Shown here: positions 1 through 11,930 of the stretch, piece by piece
Position numbering within the stretch: position 1 is the first letter of the stretch
Layout: the number at the start of each line of letters is the position of its first letter
Notes under the pieces: generated by a model
The model's database searches: none
The model's input: the letters and a program-made list of their open reading frames with translations, nothing else
What the model was told of the DNA's origin: nothing
Assembly (NCBI RefSeq): GCF_026212465.1
Contig: NC_080053.1
Coordinates: 8,070,793 to 8,134,792 of the forward strand
Reading direction: 5' to 3'
Source of the DNA: Amaranthus tricolor
Lineage: Eukaryota; Streptophyta; Magnoliopsida; Caryophyllales; Amaranthaceae
DNA: 64,000 nt
Made by a program: the position numbers and the translations under genes

Positions 1-2
1 AT

Positions 3-152
3 AAAATTTCTTTAAAAACCCATATTAATTCTCCAAGAACTCAGTTGGTGTCAGCTATGGGGAAAAATTGTTCGATAAAGATGCTTGGCAGTGAGGTTTT
101 AGAACAAGGATCTGGAGATGTTGTTGCACAGATTGTATATTTGTATAGCTAG
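3..152 (+). other. Open frame at left edge, possible exon tail
   Basis: A frame is open from base 3 to a TAG at 150-152 (49 codons). It contains no low-complexity sequence and reads through ...GSGDVVAQIVYLYS before the stop. The balanced amino-acid mix contrasts with the surrounding AT-rich DNA, so it could be the last exon of a gene that starts left of the window. I recognise no family. It could equally be chance. Confidence 0.2.
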
Positions 153-220
153 CATCAGCTTGTGTGGGAAAGAAAGTTGCTTGGTGACCATCAATGAGTT
201 ATATGGTTTCAAATCTAATA

Positions 221-505
221 CTCCCTCCACACCAATATAATTATCACATTTTCTTATTTGGCAAAACCATGTCAATTGTTACATTTTTAGTTTTGTCAAT
301 CTTTTTTTTACCTAAATATCCTTAGTTCATACAAGTAATTACGAATATACCCCCATATACCTTACTTATCCAACTACCCTTCATTACTTACCCTTCACTA
401 ATTACCCTTCACTACTTACCCAACTACCACCTTTTTAATGGATCCCACACAATTCTTATAATCCGTGCCTAAGCAAATGAGATATTTATATTGGTGTGGA
501 GGGAG
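221..505. mobile_element. Stowaway-type MITE, 285 bp
   Basis: Perfect 20-bp terminal inverted repeats begin CTCCCTCCACACC at 221 and end as the exact reverse complement at 505. The element is flanked by TA at 219-220 and 506-507. CTCCCTCC ends with a TA target duplication are the mark of Stowaway (Tc1/mariner-type) MITEs. It has no coding capacity. The perfect termini suggest a fairly recent insertion. Confidence 0.9.
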
Positions 506-507
506 TA

Positions 508-1553
508 AGTATTTTTCATGGATAATCCAAAAAGGACAAATGCTATTACCTCGCGATGGTGACTTTTGGAAAGGGAGTTAATATCAAATAAGACAAGTGT
601 GAGTAATATTTATCTCAAATGAGTTTAATAAAACCAACAAATGAGATTCTAAGATTGTCCAAAAATTTTCTTCTTTTTCCCTCCTTGTTAGAGGATCATT
701 CTATAGACATAAAAATGAGTATGAGTTGATAGATCTTCATTAAGACTGATGTAGCTATGATGAAGTCCATCAAGCAATATCTTGGAGAAATTGGATGAAT
801 AACGATTTATAAAGTTGAATTCAAAAGGATAACTAAATTAACTTGTTGATATTGATACAACTTTCATACTAATAAATGAAGACTCAAGCCCTTAGAATGA
901 TAAAACTCTAACCAAGATAAAACAAATTTTTAATAAGAGTTAAAAGTCATTAGTATATTACTATATTATATCTTTTAGTTTCTAAATGTTATTACATGAA
1001 ATTATAGATTGATTATTAATTGAAATTTATTAATATTAGTTTTGATAAGTCAATCATACATTACAATATCTATCTTGATCGTATAACAACTAAAACAAAC
1101 TTTTTTATCCCAATATTATAGGATCAGTAATTCAGTTGGTCTAAACAATAAATTCAAAATTTTATATTTAAATATTTAAATTTTGAATTCTATTAATGTT
1201 AAAACTTTGTAGTTTATAAGAAGTTTGTTCTAAATTTTCTCATTTAATTTTTCCAAAATGTTTAGTACTATTTTGTGTTGTTTAAACTAATATCTTTTGA
1301 CTTGAAAAGACAAGTTGTTAACAGTCAGAATCTAAACCAAAGTTCAAACCCTTGAAATGATCTTCAAAGACACAATTATACTAAGTTTTATGCTTAAGAG
1401 TTGTTGATGTAAAATGATAACTTTGAGGCTTCTATAATTTTATATACTCCTCAATAAATCAAAAACAGCTACATACAAAACATATATGTGCAACATTATT
1501 CTCAAAGCTCTTCATTAAGTTTTTCTCAATCAATATTATTTTTATTCTTAATT
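508..1553. other. AT-rich non-coding stretch, probably partly an old copia LTR
   Basis: No supported gene. The last 300 bases or so, immediately left of the CACTA insertion, probably belong to the same copia LTR whose right part resumes at 11949. That LTR has a primer-binding site just after it at 12391. The left LTR border could not be fixed by eye. Confidence 0.35.
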
Positions 1554-1564
1554 CACTAGTGGAA

Positions 1565-1810
1565 AAAACCTCATTTGCTGCGGTTTTTTTGGCCATTATT
1601 TGCTGCGGTTTTGGCCCCAAGCAATAGTAATAGCAACAAATGGCCTACTTTAAATACTGCGGTTAAAAACCGCAGCAAAAAAGGGCATTATTTGCTCCGG
1701 TCAGAGGCACAACCACAGCAAATAAGGAGGAGTATTTGCTGCGGTCAGAGGCAAAACCGCAGCAAATAAGTGGGCATTATTTGCTGCGTTTTTGCCTCTG
1801 ATCGCAGCTT
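1565..1810. repeat. Left subterminal repeats of the CACTA element
   Basis: At least eight copies of the core TTTGCTGCGG or CCGCAGCAAA in both orientations. Several form back-to-back pairs separated by 10-15 bases, for example at 1735-1767. In En/Spm such subterminal repeats are binding sites of the TNPA protein; that role here is inferred from the family. The short plus-strand frame over this stretch is not a gene. Confidence 0.85.
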
Positions 1811-2324
1811 ATACTTGCTATTTTTTTCTTTTTTCGTTTTATACTAATAATAATCCAATAATAATGTACAATGTAATAACAATGATTAATGCAATAATAA
1901 TCCAATGCTAATCACAAATAATCACCAAAAATCTCTTTGTAATAATAAACTCTCGATTAAAGTCCTAAAAAATCTATATCCTAATTACAATTTATCAAGG
2001 ACAAAAATTAGCAAGATACGCGGCAATTTTGTCTTTTAATTCGCGCATCTCTCCACTTCTCAGAGGGCGTGTTTCCCTCGGAATGTCGTATAAAACCTAT
2101 AATATAATATAAAATTAAAAGATTAATAAACATTAGATTTTACCAATAATAATATTTAGAACGTAACAAATACTTACGGCATCTATATTTTCGATTCCAA
2201 CCTCCTTCACGGATTTTAAGATATCGTCCATGCATTTGAGAGTGTAGTAGCCGCAATCAACGGAATTAGAAGGTTGTCGAAATCACTAAGAGAAAATAGA
2301 TGTTAGTATCAAAAAAGCATAAAA

Positions 2325-4080
2325 ACGCATACAATCGCAACTTAATACGTAATTTCTAGCATATCACTATGATTTCCAATTCTAACCAATTCAACACAAT
2401 AATATATACCAAATAGTGTTGTGTGCCAAGTTTCGTGCAAAAAAAAACCAAGTTTGAGCTACTTTATGCGCAAAAGTGCCAAAAACGCTTAAAAACCCTT
2501 AAAATCGCAACTTAACACGTAACTTCTAGCATAGGACAATGATATTAAATTATAACCAATTCAACACAATAATATATACCAAATAGTGTTGTGTGCCAAG
2601 TTTCGTACAAAACAAACCAAGTTTGAGCTACTTTATGCTCAAACGTGCCAAAAACGCTTAAAAACGCATAAAATCGCAACTTAACACGTAATTTCTAACA
2701 TATGACTATGATTTTCAATTCTAACCAATTCAACACAATAATATATACCAAATAGTGTTGTGTGCCAAGTTTCGTGCAAAAGAAACCAAGTTTGTGCTAC
2801 TTTATGCGCAAAAGTGCCAAAAACGCTTAAAAACGCATAAAATCGCAACTTAACACGTAATTTCTAGCATATGACTATGATTTTCAATTCTAACCACTTC
2901 AACACAATAATATACCAAATAGTGTTGTGTGCCAAGTTTCGTGCAAAACAAACCAAGTTTGAGCTACTTTATGCGCAAAAGTGCCAAAAACACTTTAAAA
3001 CCCTTAAAATCGCAACTTAACACGTAATTTCTAGCATACGACAATGATTTTCAATTATAACCAATTCAACACAATAATATATACCAAATAATGTTGTGTG
3101 CCAAGTTTCGTGCAAATCTGATACAAATGTGGTTGTATCAAATAAAGATACCAAAGGAGCCCACACAAGGCTGCATAGGCTGCATACAGACCTCACAACA
3201 CAGCAGCAAACTAGCGACCAGACCACCTTGCACGACACGTGGAGACCAAACTTATGCATCCAGAATCTAGGCTAAAGTGGAAATGGAATCTTGGTACTTG
3301 GATCTAGCTACCAAGGTCCTAAAACCATTTTAACAATCCCCGTGGACTCCAAGAAGCTGAGCTGAAGGAGGGCTGCTCGACAGTTTGCTAGATCAGAATT
3401 GTCTAAGTGTTTGTGGTTGTTTCGTGTTCTTTTCATGATCATTTGTAGTTTTTTCTGTGTCATTAATTAAATCTTCCGCACAACATTAATCCTTGCATAA
3501 GCAAGACCTTAATCAGCCCCGGTTTCGCATCAAAACAAAGTTTGAGCTACTTTATACGCAAAAGTGTCAAAAACGGTTAAAAACGCATAAAATCGCAACT
3601 TAACATGTAATTTCTAGCATTTGACTACGATTTTCAATTCTAACCACTTCAACACAATAATATATACCAAATAGTGTTGTGTGCCAAGTTTCGTGCAAAA
3701 CAAACCAAGTTTGAGCTACTTTATGCGCAAAAGTGGCAAAAACGCTTAAAAACGCATAAAATCGCAACTTAACACGTAATTTCTAGCATATGACTATGAT
3801 TTTCAATTCTAACCACTTCAACACAATAACATATACTAAATAGTGTTGTGTACCAAGTTTCGTGCATAACAAACAAAGTTTGAGCTATTTTAGACGCGAA
3901 ATTGAAAAAAACGCTTAAAAACCCTTAAATCGCAACTTAACATGTAATTTCTAGCATATGACTATGATTTTCAATTCTATCCACTTCAAAACAATAATAT
4001 ATACCAAAGAGTGTTGTGTGGCAAGTTTGAGCTACTTTATGCGCAAAAGTTCCAAAAACGTTTAAAAACGCATAAAATCG
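2325..4080. repeat. 169-bp tandem array inside the CACTA element
   Basis: About nine copies of a unit of 167-170 bp. The marker CTTAACACGT (or ATGT) recurs at about 2341, 2511, 2680, 2849, 3016, 3599, 3768 and 3936. The unit also contains GTGTTGTGTGCCAAGTTTCG and ends in AAAACGCATAAAATCG. The array is interrupted at about 3117-3532 by unrelated sequence. It lies between the exon ending WTAIK (donor near 4087) and the exon with the catalytic Cys (acceptor near 2290), so it occupies an intron of the Ulp1-like gene. Confidence 0.9.
3117..3532. mobile_element. Unidentified ~415-bp insertion within the tandem array
   Basis: The array unit is broken at 3117 and resumes at about 3533. The intervening sequence has much higher GC than its surroundings and no similarity to the unit. 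A short CAAA flanks both sides, a possible 4-bp duplication. It starts close to TGATAC and ends close to TTTCGCA, so a solo LTR or small non-autonomous element is possible. I do not recognise the family. The 80-residue minus-strand frame across its left half is probably fortuitous. Confidence 0.45.
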
Positions 4081-7000
4081 AATTTGTGTACCTTTATTGC
4101 TGTCCATTTTGGAAATGTGGCTCTGGATTTAGATCCCATTTGTCTACGCACTTTTTTCATTGTGCTGAAATGCATGGAAAAAGTAATACTATTTATATAT
4201 ACATATAACACTTAATTAAATCAAATTGGTAAAATAATTAATATTACGTACGCATTCAACAACGCTTTGAATTTTGTGTTGCGAGGCGGGCTTTGAGGTT
4301 TTTGTAATGAGTCGAAGACGTGCACAGTGTTCGTTAAAGAACATATGACCAAAAGTATCCAATGCAAATTTAAAAAATTAACAAATTAGAGATTAGGTGA
4401 CTTTAAAAATCAAAAGATAAGTTCAATTTCAAAAATAAAACTTACTCTTCCGTGTATGGAGCCAGAATGAACGTGTGTTTAGATGCAAGGGAATTAGTCA
4501 AAGCAGTCTCAATGTATACTCTGACGTCATCTGGATCATTTACACATTAAGTACCCGAAATCGACTCAGGACAAAACCATCCAATTTTTATTGGAGGTTC
4601 GCAAGAATTTAGCTCCTCGTAAGCCGCACTAAACTCACGAATAAGAAAATTTTGTTAGTAATTCGGTTATTAAAAAAATTTAACAACAATGCCTAACTTG
4701 TAAGATAATGAGCATCACCTCATGTAGACATGGAAAATAGCTACGTTCAGCATCTCTTCTCTCAAAAATTGCCCAATGTCTCTAGAACCAATAATTACAA
4801 ACGGGCTCTCTAAAAAGCAGTATTGTTTCTTCAGTAGGTGTAGAATGATTGGGTCCTCCTCATGCAGGCGAGATGCACAAGTGTGCAGCCATTTGTAATC
4901 TTGAGAGAGATATTTTAGCTCCGCATCAGTCAAAATTGGAGTGCTTGGCATCGACTTTGACCCAGTCGAGACCATTGCTGAGGAACCGATCTCTCTCAAA
5001 GATCCCTTTGGACTCTTTTGCTATTTCAATTTTTACAATTAAATTAGTGTAAGCATGCAATTAAAAATATAAAAATAAATAAGGTACAAATGATTCTTAC
5101 CATGTTAGTGAATCGGACCCAAGCATATGGCTATGTGACGAAACTACCTAGGGCGTCTGATAGTTTATCAAGGCTTCATTTTGGCATTGGAATCGGGAGT
5201 GAGAAATCTTCAAACCCCTTTACAATAGTTTCCACGGTCACACTGATGTGGCCACTTGTAACAGGCATCGAAAGCACTGTTTGGCCCTCTTTGGTTGGCT
5301 GGGCCACACCATGTGCAACCTCAGATAAGTCGCCATCACTAGCAACACCTAACTGAGGCAGCAAAAGAGAACAAGGAGTCGCCTCCTTAAAATTGTGTCG
5401 TTTAGTATAATAAGCATCATAATAAAATATTAACACGCGTTGCAATTTAAATTCATAAGTGCTTATATATTTAAAACAAACCAAGTACCTGTAGCACTGG
5501 CTCCGGAGTTGGCTCCGGATTTTGAGCAACGGAGTTTATGGTCTCAAGTGTGGGGTTTTCCCCTTCAGGGAAAGTAATGGGTAGGGGTGCTACGGGGGTA
5601 ATGGGCTCGGCTGTTGGCTCGACCAAAGCATTAGGATCCCCATATTGACTTTATTAATCCTCGACAATAAGGTTTGCCAAGTCAACAATGGGTGCTCCCA
5701 TCTTCTGCAACATGGCGGCCAGCTTGGCGAGAACGTCCTTCGTAATCTCTGCTCGGAGGGTTGCTACTTCATCCCGCAGCGCCGTTCGGGATTAAGTAGC
5801 AACACACTCTTTTCCAACTACCCGCCTACTGTGGTCTTTCCCTAAGACCATATGCAATGTGTCAATATTGCCTCTTGGGGTGAACTCCCCCGTAGCTTCT
5901 TTTTCCTTCCAACCCATCTGTTCAAATAAAAAGTGACATATATAGCAATAAGTATAAGTAAATCAAAACCAAAGAATACAAAACAAATCAAGAATGTACT
6001 TAATAATTTCAAAACTCACCACAGCATCAGCAACCTTCTTCGTTCCCGGATCATTAATGGTAAATTACCACTTGCATCTCGGAAATGAAGCCCGCAATAC
6101 CAATCACGCATCTGATCTCCAGCAGGAGTATTCACGGATGCGGAGGTAGTCGTAGATGAGGGCATGGATGAACTTTCATTGGGGTATAAACCCGCATCCA
6201 CCCACTCTTTTCGGACCTCATCGTACGTTTTCTGGCCCAAGCGATGGTAAAACTTCCTTTTGCTTGATGAATCAAAAGCTTTACCACGCTTTTCCTAATT
6301 AATCAATAGAAATCGAATGTCATGTATTAGTTTAATGACTGAATCAAAAGAAGTAAATTCAAATCAAAAACTATAATATAATATGAAATACTTACAACTT
6401 CTATGTGAGTTGTTCTTTTGGCAACAAAGGCCTCCCTATCCCTCTTCGATATGTGACCCCATATTTCGTAGGGCATCTTCGAAGGTGCTTGCTCTCCACC
6501 TTCGTTTCCCGTTTTGACCTTTTTGTGCGTACGGGCACGACTCTTTTGTAATCCAGCCAGTTACTAGCTTGGATTTGAAATCTTTGAATCGTTCAGCAAC
6601 AACTGAAAGAAACACATTCATCTTGTCCTCATCGCTCTCGATGTGGAAAAGATTCTACAAAAAAAAGTTATATTTATTACTGTCAATTAAATTAATTTTA
6701 AAATGAAACTAAATGAGTAAAAATAGTAAAGTTGCTTACAACAGTATCATTCCATTAAGAGTTCTTCAAACCCTCTGGAACCTCGTTCCATGCGTGCAAT
6801 ATGGAAATCTTGCGGATACATAGGCCCGCTTGTTTTCCATATTGCCTACGCCATTTTTCGCAGGGTTGACCCAATGCATTGTATTCCAAATGCATGGGTT
6901 CTTGACTTTGAGGTTTTTCGTAGGACCTCGCCCTTTTCTTTTCTTACTGGTAGTGGGAGCATCCATTGGTGGGGCGTCAATAATCATTGTTAAGTGGTGG

Positions 7001-7186
7001 AGCATCTTCAGCCATACACTCGTATCTCACAATTTGGTCCTCTTCACTATCGTAACTACGATGCTCATTATCCGAGGTCTCAATCTCGAGGACAATTTCG
7101 TCTCTGAATAGATGCATTGTATATCAGTACCTGAAAGAGTATGAATACAAATATATTAGAACATAAGCTAAGTAATATTAAGAATA

Positions 7187-7306
7187 TGACTATGATTTAC
7201 AATTCTAATACGTTCAACACAATAATGTATAACAAATAGTGTTTTGTGCAAAGTTTCATGCAAAACAAACCAAGTGCCAAAAAAACTTTAAAAAGCTTTA
7301 AATTCA
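7187..7306. repeat. Solitary diverged copy of the 169-bp array unit
   Basis: This stretch repeats the order of the array unit: a TATGACTATGATTT-like start, CAACACAATAAT, AAATAGTGTT, AAGTTTC and GCAAAACAAACCAAG. It then jumps over the middle of the unit to AAACTTTAAAAA. It lies between the transposase gene and the second gene, about 3 kb from the array. Confidence 0.75.
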
Positions 7307-7321
7307 TACCTTGTGAATCAC

Positions 7322-10300
7322 TTAATTCAAATGTATTCCTTCCGTGTGATCTACACGCGTATAACCAACATCTACATCATCTATATCATCTTGATCCACT
7401 GATTTTGGATTGATAAAGGGAGGGGAGTCTTCAAAAAGCTTCATATTCTTCCTCATTCTCAACATCAGCTATACCAAGGATGCTTCTTTTTTTCGGTACA
7501 ACAATAGACCATTTTTTATCAGACGGGTCTACAATGTAGAATACTTGCTTGGCTTGTGTGCCTAGTATGAATGGCTCCTCACTATCACACAAACGAGCTA
7601 AGTCTACAAGAGTGAATCCACAAGGGTTGTCATTTTTTATGCATCGTCGATTATTATCTACCCACTTACATTTGATAAGACCAATATTGAAAATAGAGTA
7701 GTCAAGCTCCCATATTTCATGTACCCGCCCGTAGTATACCAATTTAGCATCAACCGGTGCTTGATCCTTCGCACTCGCGTAAAATGTAGATGATGCCAAA
7801 ATAGAAACCCCACTATTCTGTTGATAAGATGACTTCTTGTCTTGACCCTCAGTAAAAAATGTGAAGCCATTGACATCGTAACCCTCATATTTGTTGACAT
7901 CATCACGCGGACCAAAAGCTAACCACTTAACAATTTCGGATACACCCTTGAGTTCTTCGCATATTACTCGATTATGAAACCAATTAATAAACGTCTTGTT
8001 ATGCAACTGCATCAATGCCCTATCCCCTTTAGAAGGATGTTTTGCGCGCAATATATCGAAATGCTCACTCAAAAAAGGATGAACTTCCGGAATATGATGC
8101 AACACATACAAGTGTGCTTGTAGAAGGCTGTCTCGAGGAGGTGTGACCGATTTGGAGCCAATTGTTCCTTTTCCCTCAAGCCTTCCTTCATGTCTAGAGA
8201 TGGAAAGTCCAATAAGCTTTGCCATGGCCAAATACTCGGCTATAAAGTTACTAATCTCATCGCTCACAGTGCCTTGAATCATACTCCCCTCGGGTTGTGC
8301 TGGATTCCTCACCTTGTTTTGTAAAACACCCATGTGTCTTTCAAAAGGATAACACCACCTTATAAAAAACTAGACCTAAAAGCTTGACTCACGAACGAGA
8401 TGGAAAATAAGATGAACCATTATGTCAAAGAAAGAAGGTGGAAAATACATCTCAAACTTGCATAAAATTCAAATCACGTCGAGTTGAAGTGCATCAAGTT
8501 TAAAGAGCTCAAGAACTTTACTACAAATTGTGTTGAAGAACGAACATAGCTCGGTAAGAGCATATCTCACATGTTTTGGCAGTATTAAACGGATAGAACA
8601 CTTGCATCATTACATGGCAATCGTGAGATTTCATGCTTCCCAACTTCAGCTCACCATTTAGGCTCACAAATCTCTTCATGTTGGATGAGTACCCAGACGG
8701 AACCTTAATGCCATACAAACACTCACAAAATGTCCACTTTTCTGCTTTGGACAATGTGTAGCAAGCTGGAGGCAAATAAACTTTGTCATTACTCATCTTC
8801 TTCTTACTGCCACCTAATTCATCAACTCTATTTCTTTTCTTACTCACCTTAACATGTGCCCACAATTCCGGACGAAGACCCTTACATTCAAACCAATCTC
8901 GTATGGCCCTAACATCTTTTGTCTTACCCGGAATGTTCATGAGAGTCCCAAGTATCGCATCGCATACATTTTTCTCTATACGCATAACGTCAAGACAATG
9001 CCTAACCTGTTGATCTCTCCAATATGGAAGCTTCCAAAAGATTGATTCTCTTTTCCATAATCGGTCTTCATCCTCTTGCACTTGCCCCGTTTTACCAAAT
9101 ACAGTCTCAACTCCCTTAACCTGTTCATAAACCTCATAACCGGTCAACGGTCGACGAGCTACACGGTCCTCAACCTCCCCGTTGAACAACTTCTTCTTCT
9201 TACGATATTGGTGGTCTCGTGGGAGGAACTTTCGATGGTGCATGAATACGTGTTTGCACTTAGGAATCCACGTGGATTCCATGTCATCGATACATATTGA
9301 GCATGCTTTTTTTCCTTTGTTCTTATACCCCGATAAGTTGCCATATGCCAGAAAATCATTAACGGTGCATAAAAGCATTGCACGCAAGGTGAACTCCTCA
9401 TTAGCATATGCATCAAACACTGAAACGCCTTCATCCCACATCTTTCTCAAATCCTCAACGAGAGGTGCACGATATACATCTATGTCATTGCCAGGTTGTT
9501 TAGGACCCGAGATAAGAAGCGAAAGCATAATGTACTTACGCTTCATACACAACCAAGGTGGCAAATTATAGATCACTAAACGTACCGGCCAAGTACTATG
9601 TTGAGAACTAAGATTGCAAAATAGGTTTATTCCTTCCGTACACAGTCCGAGCCTTAAACTACGAACCTCATCCCCAAAAGTCTTATGCAACCTATCAATA
9701 CTCTTCCACTCCGGAGAATCAGATAGATGTGTGAGCAAGTGACCTTTCTTCACCCTATCTGCATGCCACCTCAAATTTAACGCATCTTTCTTTATAGAAA
9801 ACAAGCGCTTGAATCTAGGTATTATTGGAAGATACCACAATACCTTAGCCGGGGGCCCTTTAGCATCCCGAGCCCCTTTACGCTTGTAGCGCGATAACCC
9901 ACACCTAGGACACTATTCTAAGTTCTCGTTTTCATTCCGATACAACACACAATCATTCGGACACGCATGAATTTTCTGGTACTCTAAGCCGAAAGGACAC
10001 ATGAGCTTTTTGGCATAATATGTCGACTTTGGAAGTTCATTTCCCTCAGGAAGCATCTCACCTAACGCTTCTAATAACATTGTGAAACTAGCATCACTCC
10101 AATTGAACTTTGACTTAATGTTGAAAATTGTCAACACTGCTGTTAGTTTGGTGAACTTTGTACATCCGGGGTACAAAGGCTTTTGAGAAGCCTCTGTCAA
10201 TAAGTCAAAAACACGAGGACGTTTTCCTAACTCATCCTCGACTCCCTCCATCATCTCATCAACACGATCCACATCCTCATCGACATTCTCTTCATCTGTC

Positions 10301-10632
10301 TCATACCCATCAACATGATCTACTACATGCTCATTGACATCGGCCACATTATTGACGTCCTCAACAACACTTTTCTCTTTGTAAACTCCCTCCTCACCAT
10401 GCCAAACCCAAACATGATATTGAGGCCTAAACCCACGTCGAAGTATGTGCTCCCTATGGATATCAACACTATCTACCTTTGATACATTGCCACAACTGAC
10501 ACATGGGAAATAAAAACCAACTCCCCCCATCCTAACTTGATGTTCAACCGCAATACTACAAAATTCTAATACGCCATCAATGAATTCCGATGACTCAATG
10601 CTTCCATACATCCAAGAACGATCTTTTGTCAT
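7322..10632 (-). pseudogene. TNP2-type CACTA transposase (TNPD-like), broken
   Basis: The start is the ATG at 10632 (MTKDRSWMYGS), the usual opening of the transposase-associated domain. In order follow: a Cys-rich segment (FYFPCVSCG); the Transposase_21/TNP2 core (HSTWPVRLVIYNLPPWLCMK, GPKQPGNDIDVY, KLPYW, LDVMRIEKNV); a DUF4218 part (EMYFPPSFFDIMVHL, about 8400-8450); and a DUF4216 part (DYSIFNIGLIKCKWVD). One in-frame TAG at 9913-9915 splits CPRCGLSRYK from the upstream part. A frameshift lies near 8525, stops near 8470 and 8380, and an extra T near 7433 removes the natural tail, which would end at 7322. The usual DG.NPF motif of the core reads EGINLF. The protein would cut and join element ends in the nucleus; this copy should not make it. 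Confidence 0.9.
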
Positions 10633-11637
10633 CCTAATTAGTATGATTATTTGATTCAAAATAAAATTAATACACAACTTTTAAACATATATACTTATTT
10701 CTAACAAACATATTTAACCCTAAAAAAATATACTCTTATTTATACCAAATCTTTTTAACCCTAAATATACATATTTCATATACATACCAAGTCCAATGAT
10801 CTCTTCCTTATTGTCAAACTATTCACTTAAATAAAACAATGATTTTCGTGAGACTCTCCTAATCCATTCAAGAAACAATAATTATTCAATACATTCACCA
10901 ATATCAACAATTCTCAACGATATCTACCCTATCTCTTGAATTTGTATCCACCACCAACATCATGATAACTTTACGCATACAAATTAACAAGCATAAATTA
11001 TTAAACCTATTACCAATATTTTTCCTATTAGACTACTGCCACATCCAATAATACTAAACTAAACAAAACCAAGTCATTAGAATAAGCTACTACTAAAATT
11101 GTAATCCACACTTAAATCCTCATCATCACATAACTCACTAGTAACACATTTTTCATAAGTTTTTCAATTAAGAACTCGTCAAATTAACTCATATAAATTT
11201 TCATGATTCATCAACATTTATGATTTAGCACATGATAATAAGAATATGCAAATGGATATATGTCAATGAAATTAATTTTATATAAACAAGAGCATAAAGA
11301 GTAAGGAAAAGCAAAAAGGAATCAAGAAGGATTTACCTTCTGTTTGACAGCAGCAAGAAACGAAGACAAATTCAGATTCGAAAATTGATTTCTGGGTTTT
11401 TAAAGATGAAGATGAACACAAGAAACGAACACAAATCTTGATGCTTAATCTTACGTTTGTGAAGATGAAGAAGAGGAACGAAGCAGATGAAGATGAAGAT
11501 GAAGCGTTTTTTCAATGGGTTTGAGAGAACGAAGCAAAGTGTATAGTGTACGTTGTAGTCGAGTTTTGTGAAAAAAGAAATGGCGCGGGTTTGTAATGCT
11601 ACTGTAAACTACTGTGTGTACACTAATATTCCAACAG
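10633..11637 (-). other. Non-coding 5' region of the CACTA transposase
   Basis: No coding sequence is supported. Most is AT-rich. At 11340-11530 the minus strand is pyrimidine-rich (TTCATCTTC repeats), as in plant 5' leaders, and a TATA-like motif was not assigned. By position it should hold the promoter and leader of the transposase transcript. Confidence 0.4.
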
Positions 11638-11930
11638 TTATTTGCTGCGGGCCCTAGTCAACCGCAACAATTAATGCTGCTCATCTGTATTTTAATTGTG
11701 CTGTAACGGTATTTGTTGCGGGCCCCACGATAACCGGAGCAATTAAGGTAATTGTGTAAGGGTTATTTGCTGCAGTGAATAGGCAAACCGCAGTAATTAA
11801 TGTTGGTGCTGAGTATTTGCTGCGGTTAAGACAAAAAACCACAACAATTAATTTTTTTTTTCCATTTTTTTTTCTTATTTATTGCTGCGGATATACAAAA
11901 ACCGCAGCAAATGATAATCAGCAAATACGT
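11638..11930. repeat. Right subterminal repeats of the CACTA element
   Basis: Several copies of TTTGCTGCGG / CCGCAGCAAA and one-base variants, again as inverted pairs with short loops, for example 11881-11911. They mirror the left subterminal region and support the element borders. Confidence 0.85.

Larger units (their letters stand above)
1995..7114 (-). pseudogene. CACTA second gene: Transposase_24/TNPA-like part plus Ulp1 (C48) protease-like part, degenerate
   Basis: Multi-exon gene read by hand on the minus strand. From the right: an acidic start near 7114; a block at 6766-7005 with RKGRGPTKNL; a block at 6436-6656 with KDFKSKLVTGW; and RKFYHRLGQKTYDEVRKEWV at 6180-6280, typical of the plant Transposase_24 family. 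An acidic linker and VTVETIVKG (about 5240) follow. Then come the protease-like blocks: HWILLVI (His codon 4362-4364), VFDSL (Asp 4311-4313) and RQPSNSVDCGYY (Gln 2274-2276, Cys 2253-2255), the His-Asp-Gln-Cys order of C48 peptidases. The last exon is 1995-2096. Stops occur at about 4541 (TAA), 5140 and 6740, and frameshifts near 6470 and 6900. Ulp1 enzymes cleave SUMO; activity of transposon-borne versions is unproven. Exact splice sites are uncertain. Confidence 0.8.

Noticed and set aside
1575..1769. 64-codon frame
   Set aside because: It lies wholly in the CACTA subterminal repeats.
3017..3259. 80-codon minus-strand frame with a hydrophobic start
   Set aside because: It spans the border between array unit and insertion, so it cannot be an ancestral gene.
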